A stretch of DNA of 64,000 bases, taken from the NCBI GenBank assembly GCA_029259915.1, contig JAJDED010000038.1, positions 30,314 to 94,313 of the forward strand, read 5' to 3'. Each line of letters begins with the position of its first letter. Positions within the stretch are counted from its first letter, which is position 1. The stretch comes from Planctomycetota bacterium. Lineage in GTDB: Bacteria; Planctomycetota; Planctomycetia; Pirellulales; Lacipirellulaceae. Positions 18,234 through 26,358 of the stretch are shown piece after piece. The notes under the pieces were generated by a model. That model was given only the letters and a program-made list of their open reading frames with translations. It searched no databases and had not been told where the DNA came from. The position numbers and the translations under genes were made by a program.

Positions 18234-19190
18234 ATGCTCGCAATTCTCAAGCGTCGCTGGTTTCTGATAATTCTCACTGCAATCCTTGTCAGCGCAATTC
18301 TGCGAGCGCCTGATCTCGAAGGCCTTGCCGAGTCGGTGCCCCGCGATTGGATTATCGCTGCGGTCCTATTGGCAATGGCTTTGCCGCTTCGTATCGACGC
18401 GCTGCTGAGCACGCTAAGTCGACCCGCACCCGCATTGTTGGCGGTACTCATAAACATGGCAGTCGTCCCGCTCTTGGCTTTCGCGGCAAGCCGACTACTA
18501 ATTGACGAACTGGCAATCGGCATGATTATCGCCTCCGCGGTGCCATGCACGCTCGCTTCAGCCGCCGTGTGGACCCGACTGGCAGGTGGGAACGATGCAG
18601 TCAGCTTGCTGGTCACGATGATCACAAACCTCGCTTGCTTTTTGGTAACGCCAACCTGGGTGCAACTGCTCGTGGGACGCACCGAAACCTCGCTGCCCTT
18701 TGGCCAGATGGTGCTGAAACTTTTCCTGCTGGTGGTGGTGCCCATTGTAGTGGCCCAACTGCTGCGCACGATTCCAATGATTGGCCGTTGGGCCACCGGA
18801 AATAAATTGGCGCTGAGTGTCTTTGCGCAATGCGGAATTCTCAGCATCGTGTTTGTCGGCGCGGTCCGCAGTGGGCTGCAACTCAACCAACTGGGCGACC
18901 AGCCTGCAAAATTCGCCGGACAAGTTATTTTGATGTTAGTGCTCGTGGCCGCAGTACACACGTTGGCCTGGGGAATCGGTTTTGCCAGCGCAAGAAAACT
19001 CGGCATGGCCCGCGCCGACCAATTGGCCGTCGCCTTTGCCGGTAGCCAAAAAACGCTGATGGTCGGATTGGCCGTGGCCCTCGAATTCGGCGGCCTCGCA
19101 GTGCTGCCCATGCTCGCCTACCACGTCGAACAACTTTTCATCGACACCCTACTCGCCGACCGTTGCCGCAATACACAAGGACAAGAGTAA
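18234..19190 (+). CDS. Bile acid:sodium symporter-like (SBF-like) membrane transporter
   Basis: The 318-residue protein is almost entirely hydrophobic with about ten membrane helices. The family signature region VPCTLASAAVWTRLAGGNDA followed by LLVTMITN matches the SBF-like group (YfeH/PF13593 type) rather than classical bile-acid carriers. Members import organic anions coupled to sodium, but substrates are mostly unknown. A late segment, AFAGSQKTLMVGL, is also typical of the family and contains a predicted crossover helix. The gene stands alone between two repeat hairpins; the 18144-18209 hairpin lies just upstream and could affect its expression. Confidence 0.8.
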   Translation: MLAILKRRWFLIILTAILVSAILRAPDLEGLAESVPRDWIIAAVLLAMALPLRIDALLSTLSRPAPALLAVLINMAVVPLLAFAASRLLIDELAIGMIIASAVPCTLASAAVWTRLAGGNDAVSLLVTMITNLACFLVTPTWVQLLVGRTETSLPFGQMVLKLFLLVVVPIVVAQLLRTIPMIGRWATGNKLALSVFAQCGILSIVFVGAVRSGLQLNQLGDQPAKFAGQVILMLVLVAAVHTLAWGIGFASARKLGMARADQLAVAFAGSQKTLMVGLAVALEFGGLAVLPMLAYHVEQLFIDTLLADRCRNTQGQE

Positions 19191-19275
19191 AACATCCATC
19201 GGCAAAACTAGGGGGCTTGAGATTTTCCCAGAGGGCTTCCATTGAATCACTTCCTCGTCAATTGGAACTACGTCT

Positions 19276-19340
19276 CTCGCAAAGGCGCTAAGGCGCAAAG
19301 CATATCAAAAGCAATTTTTTGCCCTTTGCGCCTTTGCGAG
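19276..19340. repeat. Intergenic hairpin with short-period repeat arms (R6)
   Basis: Left arm 19276-19300 consists of CGCAAAGG/CGCTAAGG/CGCAAAG units; right arm 19323-19340 (CTTTGCGC/CTTTGCGAG) is complementary to it. Confidence 0.7.
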
Positions 19341-19424
19341 ATTTCTGGAAGCCTCACCATGCCAGCATTGCAACGTGCAATCCACGTTGTTGGCCTGATT
19401 GCTGCCCGCTATACTCCGTAAAGC

Positions 19425-19507
19425 ATTTAGCGATTAGCTATTAGCTTTTCCCCTTAGAAATCGGTCTGCAAGGGCTAACAGCTAACTGCTAAAAGCTAAC
19501 AGCTAAA
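19425..19507. repeat. Intergenic hairpin with short-period TTAGC/GCTAA repeat arms (R7)
   Basis: Left arm 19425-19448 (TTAGCGA/TTAGCTA/TTAGCTT) is complementary to the right arm ending at 19507, made of GCTAACA-type units from 19473. The right arm runs into the first ATG in front of waaF, so the repeat edge coincides with the gene start region. Together with the repeat at 19276-19340 it fills the 330-nt gap between two genes. Confidence 0.7.
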
Positions 19508-19521
19508 TGAACGGAGTCACA

Positions 19522-20565
19522 ATGCGTTTGGGTGTTTTTCTGCCGAATTGGATTGGCGATGTTGTGATGGCTACGCCAGCCCTACGCGCGCTGCGCAAAA
19601 CCCTCGGCACGGATGGCACCATGGTCGGCGTCATGCGCCCCTACGTTGCTGAGGTGCTTGCCGGAAATTCATGGATAGATCAAGCAATTTTCTACGAAAA
19701 GAAAAAGCGAGGCTCGGCCGGGCAGGTCGTCCAGGAATTGCGCGACGCGCGGCTCGACGCCGTGGTGTTGTTGCCCAATTCCTTCAACACCGCGTGGCTC
19801 GCATGGCGGGCGGGAATTCCGCGTCGAATTGGCTATTCGCGCGACGCCCGCGGCTGGATGCTCACCACCAAACTTTTCGACCCACGCACAGGCCGCCGAC
19901 GCGCCGCGTTGCCGCAAATCGATTCGTATTTGAATCTCGCCTACGCGCTCGGCAGCGAGTGGGAAACCCGACAGTTGGAACTATCGACCACTGCCGAGGA
20001 CGAATCGCTCACCGACGCCGTCTGGCAACGGCTCGGGTTCGAGGGAAAACAGGTGGCCGTGTTTAATTCCGGCGGAGCATTTGGTGCGGCCAAAGATTGG
20101 CCCGCCGAGCATTTTGCCAAACTGGCAAAACGAATCTTGCTAGAGTTGGGCTTGCATGTGCTGATCAACTGCGGCCCGAAAGAACGCGACACCGCCCGCG
20201 AAATCGTCCGCCAAGCCAACGACCTGCGTGTGTTAAGCCTGGCCGAAGAATCGCAATTGCCAATCGGGCTCACCAAAGCGTGCATCCGTCGCAGTCAGTT
20301 ATTGGTCACCACCGACAGCGGCCCCCGTTTTTTTGGCGTCGCCTTTGGCGTACCCACAGTTTCACTCTTCGGCCCCACCGGCATCTACGCAACTCGAACC
20401 CACAGCGAGCTGGAAACCAGCCTCTCGCTCAATCTCGACTGCCAACCCTGCATGGAGCGCACCTGCCCCCTCGGCCATCACCGCTGCATGCAAGACCTAA
20501 CCGTCGAGCAGGTCTTCAAAAAAATCGAACACCGCCTGACCAAAAAAAGAATCTCCGCGGCATAG
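19522..20565 (+). CDS. waaF: LPS heptosyltransferase II (glycosyltransferase family 9)
   Basis: The 347-residue protein begins MRLGVFLPNWIGDVVMATPAL, the N-terminal signature of GT9 heptosyltransferases, and later has the FNSGGAFGAAKDWPAEHFA block, TTDSGPRFFGVAFGVPTVSLFGPT and a CMERTCPLGHHRCM cysteine cluster. It adds heptose from ADP-heptose to the LPS inner core and fits the KDO pathway gene kdsA in this window. ATG 19522 is preferred because GGAG lies 7 nt upstream; the ATG at 19507 belongs to the end of a repeat hairpin. The usual family Gly-Pro motif reads SGPRFFG, slightly unusual compared with the common SGPMHLA, so another GT9 specificity is possible. Confidence 0.85.
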   Translation: MRLGVFLPNWIGDVVMATPALRALRKTLGTDGTMVGVMRPYVAEVLAGNSWIDQAIFYEKKKRGSAGQVVQELRDARLDAVVLLPNSFNTAWLAWRAGIPRRIGYSRDARGWMLTTKLFDPRTGRRRAALPQIDSYLNLAYALGSEWETRQLELSTTAEDESLTDAVWQRLGFEGKQVAVFNSGGAFGAAKDWPAEHFAKLAKRILLELGLHVLINCGPKERDTAREIVRQANDLRVLSLAEESQLPIGLTKACIRRSQLLVTTDSGPRFFGVAFGVPTVSLFGPTGIYATRTHSELETSLSLNLDCQPCMERTCPLGHHRCMQDLTVEQVFKKIEHRLTKKRISAA

Positions 20566-20578
20566 TGCAGATTTTTTT

Positions 20579-20604
20579 ACCACGGAGTCACAGAGAGCAC
20601 AGAG
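20579..20604. repeat. Orphan left arm of a short-period repeat hairpin (R8)
   Basis: CACGGAGTC/ACAGAGAGC/ACAGAG-type units follow waaF, but no complementary arm of matching length is seen nearby. An arm of the opposite sense (CTGTGACTCCGTGGT) occurs at 46877-46897. Confidence 0.5.
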
Positions 20605-20652
20605 CTTGGAATGATAACTTTTTGTCCTCTGCAATCCGCCTTCCGCCTTTCC

Positions 20653-22053
20653 TCACCCCTCTCCCTGAATATACGTCTGCCCCCGATAAAACTGCGACCA
20701 CCCCACGTACACCACGGCCGTACCGACCATCACCCAGGTAAAAAACCAAAAGTAGTCGGCTCCAACGAGAATCTCGTATCCTTTTTCCTTTTGACTTTTG
20801 ATGAGCCAATTCACGCCGGAGGTAAACACGTTGCCCAACGTGATCGAAAGAAAGAAAACGCCCATAATAAGCGACTTCATCTTCTTGGGCGCTTGCGTGT
20901 AGGAAAACTCCAACGCAGTGATCGAAACCATCACTTCCGCGGCAGTCATTACCACATACGCCAGAATCTGCCACAACAGGTGCGGCGTCTCGCCCGCGTC
21001 AATTCTCATTTGCGTCCAAGCCACAATCGCAAACGCCGGGCCGGTTAGCAGCAGGCCCACGCCAATCTTCCTCAGCGGTGTCACCTTCCAAAAACGTCCC
21101 ATCAAGGGATAAACGACGTAGGCAAACAACGGGATAAACAACATCACCAGGATCGGATTCGCCGCCTGAATCTGCGAAGGCAACACTTCCCAACCCCAGA
21201 CGATGCAATCGAGATCGCGCGCTTGATGCACCCAGGAAGATTGCGTTTGGTCGAACAGCGCCCAAAACGGCACAAGCATCAAGTACAACGGGATCAAATT
21301 CACCAAAGCACGCCCGCCGGCTGCGCTAAAAGTCTCCGATACGAAACGTTTTCCGCCAGGAGGAACATGCACAAAGCGGTGTCGACCCAACCAGAACACA
21401 AACGTTGCTATTGCCATCAGCACACCGGGCACACCAAAGGCAACCCCCGGTCCATAACGGTCCAATAGCCAAGGCGTTAGGAGCGTTGAAAATGTCGATC
21501 CAAAATTGATGGCAAAGTAAAACCAGCTATAGATAGTCGTTAACAAATGTTGATTCTTCTGTCCGAATTGATCCCCCACATGAGCCGAGACACACGGCTT
21601 GATCCCTCCCGCACCAATGGCAATCAGAGCCAATGCGATGGCAAGCGCCGTAGTCGGTTCGATTCCGGTGAGCAAAGGAAAATCGACCAGCGCCATCACC
21701 GCGTGTCCCGCGCAGTAGAACATCGAGAGACAAAGAATCGTGTGGTACTTTCCAATGAGCCAGTCGCTTAAAATCGCACCCAGCAACGGCGTAAAGTAAA
21801 CCGCCGCCACAAAATTGTGTTGCCAGATGTTGGCTGTCTCGTCATCCATAGGGGCCAGTTGCCCGCTGGAATCGATCAAGTGTTTGGTGAGAAACACCGC
21901 CAAGATAGCCCGCATGCCATAAAAACTAAATCGCTCGGCAACCTCGTTGCCAACAATAAAGGGAATCCCGCCGGGCATCCGGTCGGTGGGCAGGGGCGAC
22001 GTGTGATACTTGCCACTCTTGGCAGCGGGCGAACCGTTGTGCGAATCGTTCAT
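20653..22053 (-). CDS. Proton-dependent oligopeptide transporter (POT/PTR2, MFS)
   Basis: The 466-residue protein has about 12-14 hydrophobic helices and the PTR2 signature [17 protein letters not shown] at the start of helix 1, including the ExxERF proton-coupling motif. A second family stretch, [19 protein letters not shown], follows in helix 5. POT proteins import di- and tripeptides with protons across the inner membrane. ATG 22053 is chosen because it opens MNDSHNGS before a hydrophilic cytoplasmic tail; an upstream in-frame start at 22116 adds 21 residues without support. An S9 peptidase elsewhere in the window could supply peptides, but the genes are not linked. Confidence 0.88.
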   Translation of the reverse strand: MNDSHNGSPAAKSGKYHTSPLPTDRMPGGIPFIVGNEVAERFSFYGMRAILAVFLTKHLIDSSGQLAPMDDETANIWQHNFVAAVYFTPLLGAILSDWLIGKYHTILCLSMFYCAGHAVMALVDFPLLTGIEPTTALAIALALIAIGAGGIKPCVSAHVGDQFGQKNQHLLTTIYSWFYFAINFGSTFSTLLTPWLLDRYGPGVAFGVPGVLMAIATFVFWLGRHRFVHVPPGGKRFVSETFSAAGGRALVNLIPLYLMLVPFWALFDQTQSSWVHQARDLDCIVWGWEVLPSQIQAANPILVMLFIPLFAYVVYPLMGRFWKVTPLRKIGVGLLLTGPAFAIVAWTQMRIDAGETPHLLWQILAYVVMTAAEVMVSITALEFSYTQAPKKMKSLIMGVFFLSITLGNVFTSGVNWLIKSQKEKGYEILVGADYFWFFTWVMVGTAVVYVGWSQFYRGQTYIQGEG

Positions 22054-22138
22054 GGAAAAACCGAGAGGGGCAAAGGAATTTGAACTCGCAGTGTAGCGGA
22101 AGTCGGGATCCAACACAGCGTCGGAATGCGATTGGTTT

Positions 22139-23002
22139 TCACAAACCGCTGGCGTGCTTCTCGTAGCAATAAGGACAAGACTCGCCCATCACATAGTGCT
22201 CCGAGGCCTGATCTTCCGCGATGAGAGTTCGCTGGCAAGCGAAGCAGAGGGCGGTATCGGTTTCCAGCAAGTTTCCATCCAGGGCAACCCGTTTGTCGAA
22301 CACAAAACACTCCCCACGATAATGTTGCTGGCCGCAGAGTTCGAAATACTTGAGAATCCCCCCGTCGAGCTGGTACACGTCGCTAAAACCGCAACGTTCG
22401 AGATAAGGCGCAGCCTTTTCACAGCGGATACCACCCGTGCAAAACGTGACAATCGGCTCCTGCTTCATGGTCTCCGGCAAACGATCGACAGCCGCAGGGA
22501 AATCGCGAAACGAATCGACGCCAATCGGCACCGCGCCCTCAAATGTCCCTAGCGTAAATTCATAGTCGTTTCGCGTGTCCAACAATGTGAATGGTCGTTT
22601 TTCATCAAACCACGTTTTGAGTTCTTCCGCCGAAATCCGTTTGGACGTCGCCTTGGCCGGGTCGATGCCTGGAACGCCAAAAGCGATAATTTCCTTCTTG
22701 ATTTTAACCAACATCCGGTTGAACGGTTGATGGTCGCTCACGCTCTCCTTGACTTCCAGATTGCAAAGTTGCGGATCGGCGCGAAACTCGGCCAGCAATC
22801 CGTCCACCGCGGCACGCTCCCCGGCGACAAACAGATTGATCCCCTCGGTGCTCAGCAGAATCGTCCCCTTCAGGCCCAAATTTTTGCACAAAGTCCGCAG
22901 CCGCTCCCGCCGCTCCGGCAGATCGTCGAGCGACACGAAAAGGTAAGCAGAAACATTGACAATCGGCAACGGGACCGATTCGCAGGCGGTGGGTGCAGTC
23001 AT
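22139..23002 (-). CDS. trhO: tRNA uridine(34) hydroxylase, rhodanese-like (YceA/TrhO)
   Basis: The 287-residue protein matches TrhO: an N-terminal acylphosphatase-like domain (about 15-105, with [19 protein letters not shown]) and a rhodanese domain (about 125-235) with the active-site loop [15 protein letters not shown]-terminal Cys-rich tail follows (CFACQRTL and CPYCYEKH). TrhO performs O2-dependent hydroxylation of uridine 34, the first step to 5-methoxyuridine or 5-carboxymethoxyuridine in the tRNA wobble position. Length and all motifs are complete, and the start is ATG 23002. The gene is convergent with no neighbour and probably monocistronic. Confidence 0.93.
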   Translation of the reverse strand: MTAPTACESVPLPIVNVSAYLFVSLDDLPERRERLRTLCKNLGLKGTILLSTEGINLFVAGERAAVDGLLAEFRADPQLCNLEVKESVSDHQPFNRMLVKIKKEIIAFGVPGIDPAKATSKRISAEELKTWFDEKRPFTLLDTRNDYEFTLGTFEGAVPIGVDSFRDFPAAVDRLPETMKQEPIVTFCTGGIRCEKAAPYLERCGFSDVYQLDGGILKYFELCGQQHYRGECFVFDKRVALDGNLLETDTALCFACQRTLIAEDQASEHYVMGESCPYCYEKHASGL

Positions 23003-23121
23003 GGCCCCATTATGCCGTTTAAGATTCCCGCCTGCTATTGCCTCTTAGACAGGCCGGCCTCACCTGTCATCTCGCCTCGGCGAGTCGCCTGCGGAGACCC
23101 GAGGTCTGCCGAGGGATCTAG

Positions 23122-23245
23122 TGCTGTGTCACAGCTAAGAATTAGGGTCCATCACTTGAGCCGACGGCGCTAGCCGCGGGTTTTTTCGAGGACAACCCGA
23201 CGCTAGCGCGTTCGGCTCACTCTAAAATTAGGCTATGACAAAGCA
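23122..23245. repeat. MITE/REP-like element with outer and inner inverted arms
   Basis: An outer arm pair (23122-23147 and 23220-23245) brackets an inner pair (23157-23182 and 23194-23219) that begins TGAGCCG and ends CGGCTCA. The inner arms match at about 23 of 26 positions. A closely related copy of the inner part occurs at 46667-46729. Upstream, CTCGCC-tc-GGCGAG at 23071-23084 is a further small hairpin in the same gap. Confidence 0.75.
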
Positions 23246-23358
23246 AGTCCGCCTCTTGTATCACGCACAGGGACTATGCGGATCCCTCGGCCAACACATA
23301 AGATCCAAATCACCGCTTGCCACCCAGGTTTGGAAGCGTTATTATGGACTATTGTAAG

Positions 23359-23373
23359 TGAGACGCAGTCTCA
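23359..23373. promoter_or_regulatory. Candidate Fur box upstream of the feo operon
   Basis: TGAGACGCAGTCTCA is a perfect dyad of the 7-1-7 form (TGAGAnn n nnTCTCA), like the TGAGAATnATTCTCA type of Fur site. It sits 33 nt before the first feoA start. This position fits repression by an iron-bound Fur-type regulator; no such regulator is in the window. Confidence 0.5.
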
Positions 23374-23406
23374 GTATCAACCAATTCGAGCAGGCAGCTC
23401 CTTGAG

Positions 23407-23643
23407 ATGAACGACCTAATTCCCCTGAATCATCTGGTGACTGGCGAAAGAGCACGCGTGGGGCAATTGCTTGGCGTACCGGAAGAAGTGCATCGGCTAC
23501 AAGAACTGGGCCTGCGCGACGGAGCGCCCATCGAAATGGTAAGCTCCGGGTCTCCCTGTATTATTCGACTTTCAGAAACGAAGCTCTGTTTCAGAAACAA
23601 CGACGCGACAAGCGTACTTGTTTATGCCGATCGGGCATCATGA
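23407..23643 (+). CDS. feoA: FeoA domain protein, first copy
   Basis: This 78-residue SH3-like FeoA protein contains LIPLNHLVTGERARVGQLLG and the characteristic LQELGLRDGAPIEMV turn. FeoA is a small cytoplasmic partner of the ferrous iron transporter FeoB. The stop codon overlaps the start of the second feoA in ATGA (23640-23643), so the two are translationally coupled. The upstream Fur-like dyad suggests iron control. Sequence identity between the two FeoA copies looks modest, so they are probably not a recent duplication. Confidence 0.88.
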   Translation: MNDLIPLNHLVTGERARVGQLLGVPEEVHRLQELGLRDGAPIEMVSSGSPCIIRLSETKLCFRNNDATSVLVYADRAS

Positions 23644-23867
23644 CCACCCTCGCAGAAACTTCCCGTGGTAAGCAAGTTCGGGTTGTTCAAATCATCGGCG
23701 ACGATAGCCTGAGTCTACGCCTGATGGAAATGGGATTAACCCCCGGGGTCGAAGTCGCACTGATTGGTCTCGCACCGCTTGGGGACCCCATGGAGTTTGA
23801 AGTCCGCGACTATCGCCTGAGTCTCCGACGCACCGAGGCATCGCGCGTGGTCGTCGAGCAAGTGTAA
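23640..23867 (+). CDS. feoA: FeoA domain protein, second copy
   Basis: This is a 75-residue FeoA protein with SLRLMEMGLTPGVEVALIG and PLGDPMEFEVRDYRLSLRR, closer to the FeoA consensus than the first copy. It overlaps the first feoA by 4 nt and precedes feoB by 54 nt. Two FeoA proteins in a row are common in operons where FeoB lacks its own FeoA-like domain; they may form a heteromeric regulator of FeoB GTPase activity. Confidence 0.9.
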   Translation: MTTLAETSRGKQVRVVQIIGDDSLSLRLMEMGLTPGVEVALIGLAPLGDPMEFEVRDYRLSLRRTEASRVVVEQV

Positions 23868-23921
23868 CAGTCTAAGAAAACATATTGTATTTGACCGCGC
23901 AACAAAAGAACGCGCACCTTG

Positions 23922-26093
23922 ATGAATAAGCCAAGCATACCCGCCCAGCAAGAAATCACGGTCGCCTTGATCGGCAATCCGAACACAGGAAAGTCGACCC
24001 TCTTCAATGCGCTGACCGGCGTGAGACAACGTGTGGGAAATTATCCCGGCGTGACGGTCGAAAAAAAGATCGGCCGATTTTCCGTAGGGAACACCGAGTA
24101 CCAATGTATCGATTTGCCGGGCACCTATAGCTTGGCGCCCCGCTCCCCAGACGAAATGATCACGGTCGACGTTTTGTTAGGGCGTCTTCAAGAGGTCCCC
24201 CCGCCCGACGTCGTAGTGTGCATCGTCGACGCCAGCAACTTGCAGCGCAACCTCTACCTGGTAAGCCAGGCCTTAGAACTTGGCCTGCCGACGGTGGTCG
24301 CGCTCAACATGATGGACACCGCCAGGGCGAAGGGCATCCATTTTGATACGGAAAAACTATCGAAAAATTTGGGGGTTCCGATCGTGCCTCTGCAGGCAAA
24401 TCGCGGCATTGGGCTCGATGCACTGCGCGAATCGCTAGCCGCAGTGGCCGGCACTCCCACTGACAATCGAATCAGCCCGTTTCCGGAAGCGTTTCAAACA
24501 GAAGTTGCGCTTCTCGAAGAGCAATTGAACCGTGCGTCGGAATCGCCCGTGCCTCGCTATCTTGTCGAGCGGTTGCTGCTCGACACGGGCGGCTATCTGT
24601 CAAATGGCGAGGCGTTGGCCTCCATCGACGACGCTTTCCAAAACCATGTCCTCCTAGCACGCAAACGCCTGTCGGCCGCCGGTTATCCCGTACCTGCGGT
24701 GGAAGCAATGTCGCGCTACGCCTGGGTGGCTGAAATGCTCGACGGAGCGGTCACGCAACCGGCAGAGAAGCAGCGTTCCACCTCCGACCAAATCGATAAA
24801 GTGCTGACGCACAAAATTTGGGGAACAACCATTTTTGCGTGCATGGTGCTAATCATCTTTCAAGCCATTTTTTCCTGGGCGACCCCCGCCATGGAAAGCA
24901 TCGATTGGGCCATCGGAAAAATCGGCAACCTTATTGGCGACATCCTCCCCACCGGGGCGCTGCAGTCGCTATTGGTCGATGGCGTCGTGGCCGGCGTGGG
25001 CGCCGTCTTGGTTTTCCTGCCACAAATTTTCATCCTCTTCTTTTTCATTGCTGTGCTAGAAGATTGCGGCTACATGGCGCGCACGGCCTACTTGATGGAT
25101 AAACTCATGTCGCACGTGGGATTGAGCGGCAAGTCGTTTATTCCGTTGCTGTCGTCCTTTGCGTGTGCCGTGCCGGGGATTATGGCAGCACGCGTCATCG
25201 AGAACCGACGCGATCGTTTGGTAACCATCCTGATCGCACCGCTCATGAGCTGCAGCGCACGATTGCCGGTCTATATTTTGTTGATTGGTGCGTTTGTCCC
25301 CAATACTAAAACCCTGGGCGGTTGGGTCGGATTGCAGGCATTGACGATGTTTGGCATGTATCTGGTTGGCATCGTGGCGGCCGTTGCCGTCTCGTGGCTG
25401 TTGCACAAAACATTGCTTAAGGGCGAAACGCCCCCGTTTGTGATGGAGCTTCCCAGTTACAAAATCCCTTCGCTGCGTACGGTCGTGCAGCGCATGACGG
25501 AACGCGGCTGGGCGTTTGTGCGTCGCGCGGGAACGCTGATTTTTGCCGTGACCATCCTCGTTTGGGCAGCAGCCTATTTTCCCCGCAGTCCCGAAGTGGA
25601 AGCACAAATTCGAGCCAACTTTCCCGCACTGAACGAATCAGAACTCGAAAAACGAATCGCCGGGGCGAACATCGAGCAGAGCATCCTGGGACGCATGGGA
25701 CACGCCATCGAACCGGTCGTCAAACCGCTCGGTTGGGACTGGCGCATCGGTTGTGCCGTCATCGCGTCGTTCCCGGCACGCGAAGTGGTAATCGGCACCC
25801 TGGGCGTCATCTACAACCTCGGCGGCGAACAGGACGAACAATCCCTTTCGCTGCAAGAAAGGCTCCAGTCGGCAACTTGGCCCGAAACCGACAAACCCGT
25901 GTTCAATCTGCCGGTGGCGCTGTCGATCATGGTGTTCTTTGCGCTGTGCGCGCAATGCGCAGCTACACTGGCAGTGATCAAACGAGAAACCAACAGCTGG
26001 CGTTGGCCCGCGTTTACTTTTTTGTACATGACTGTATTGGCATACCTGGGCGCCTTGTCCACGTACCAAATAGGCATGCTCTTCGTGTCGTAA
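23922..26093 (+). CDS. feoB: Ferrous iron transporter FeoB
   Basis: The 723-residue inner-membrane Fe(II) transporter has an N-terminal G domain (about 12-175) with G1 GNPNTGKST, the switch region, G3 DLPGTYS and G4 NMMD. A helical spacer and two Gate domains with about ten membrane helices follow. The second gate segment includes the family's CAVPGIMAARVIENRRDR and MSCSARLPVY stretches. The start is ATG 23922; the TTG just before it is ignored. It is the third gene of the feo operon, directly followed by a small FeoB-associated protein. This system imports ferrous iron under reducing or low-oxygen conditions. Confidence 0.95.
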   Translation: MNKPSIPAQQEITVALIGNPNTGKSTLFNALTGVRQRVGNYPGVTVEKKIGRFSVGNTEYQCIDLPGTYSLAPRSPDEMITVDVLLGRLQEVPPPDVVVCIVDASNLQRNLYLVSQALELGLPTVVALNMMDTARAKGIHFDTEKLSKNLGVPIVPLQANRGIGLDALRESLAAVAGTPTDNRISPFPEAFQTEVALLEEQLNRASESPVPRYLVERLLLDTGGYLSNGEALASIDDAFQNHVLLARKRLSAAGYPVPAVEAMSRYAWVAEMLDGAVTQPAEKQRSTSDQIDKVLTHKIWGTTIFACMVLIIFQAIFSWATPAMESIDWAIGKIGNLIGDILPTGALQSLLVDGVVAGVGAVLVFLPQIFILFFFIAVLEDCGYMARTAYLMDKLMSHVGLSGKSFIPLLSSFACAVPGIMAARVIENRRDRLVTILIAPLMSCSARLPVYILLIGAFVPNTKTLGGWVGLQALTMFGMYLVGIVAAVAVSWLLHKTLLKGETPPFVMELPSYKIPSLRTVVQRMTERGWAFVRRAGTLIFAVTILVWAAAYFPRSPEVEAQIRANFPALNESELEKRIAGANIEQSILGRMGHAIEPVVKPLGWDWRIGCAVIASFPAREVVIGTLGVIYNLGGEQDEQSLSLQERLQSATWPETDKPVFNLPVALSIMVFFALCAQCAATLAVIKRETNSWRWPAFTFLYMTVLAYLGALSTYQIGMLFVS

Positions 26094-26112
26094 TACATCG
26101 GGAATCGATTCG

Positions 26113-26319
26113 TTGAAATTCACCTGGCAAGAGTTGGCAACCCTCGGCATCGCAGCAGTTGCGGCTTGGTACCTGCTACGGCACGCCCATGCTACCTGGC
26201 GGAAGAGCGCCAGCCATTCCTGCGACGGATGTGACGACTGCCCCAGCGAGCAAACCGATATTCGAAAGAAACCCCTCATCTCGCTAGATGTGTCAAACGA
26301 CTTGCCACGCCAGAAGTAA
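26113..26319 (+). CDS. FeoB-associated small Cys-rich membrane protein
   Basis: The 68-residue protein has one membrane helix (about 7-24) followed by CDGCDDCPSE, a short cysteine cluster. This is the pattern of the FeoB-associated Cys-rich family (PF12669 type) usually found immediately after feoB, as here with a 19-nt gap. The cysteines may bind Fe(II) or a cluster on the cytoplasmic side; the function is not established. The start is TTG 26113, the only plausible start that preserves the membrane helix. Confidence 0.75.
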   Translation: MKFTWQELATLGIAAVAAWYLLRHAHATWRKSASHSCDGCDDCPSEQTDIRKKPLISLDVSNDLPRQK

Positions 26320-26358
26320 AACATCCACGCCGCTTGCGACTTAGCGACGTGGCATCGA

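Noticed and set aside
18206..19111. A 301-codon minus-strand open frame
   Set aside because: Antisense to the SBF-like transporter, whose hydrophobic family signature is clear.
19507..19521. First ATG in front of waaF considered as the start
   Set aside because: It belongs to the edge of a repeat arm and lacks a ribosome-binding site, while GGAG sits 7 nt before the ATG at 19522.
23122..23245. The hairpin upstream of feo considered as a riboswitch
   Set aside because: It has the perfect inverted-repeat architecture and a second genomic copy at 46667, which fits a repeat element; no aptamer-like conserved loops.
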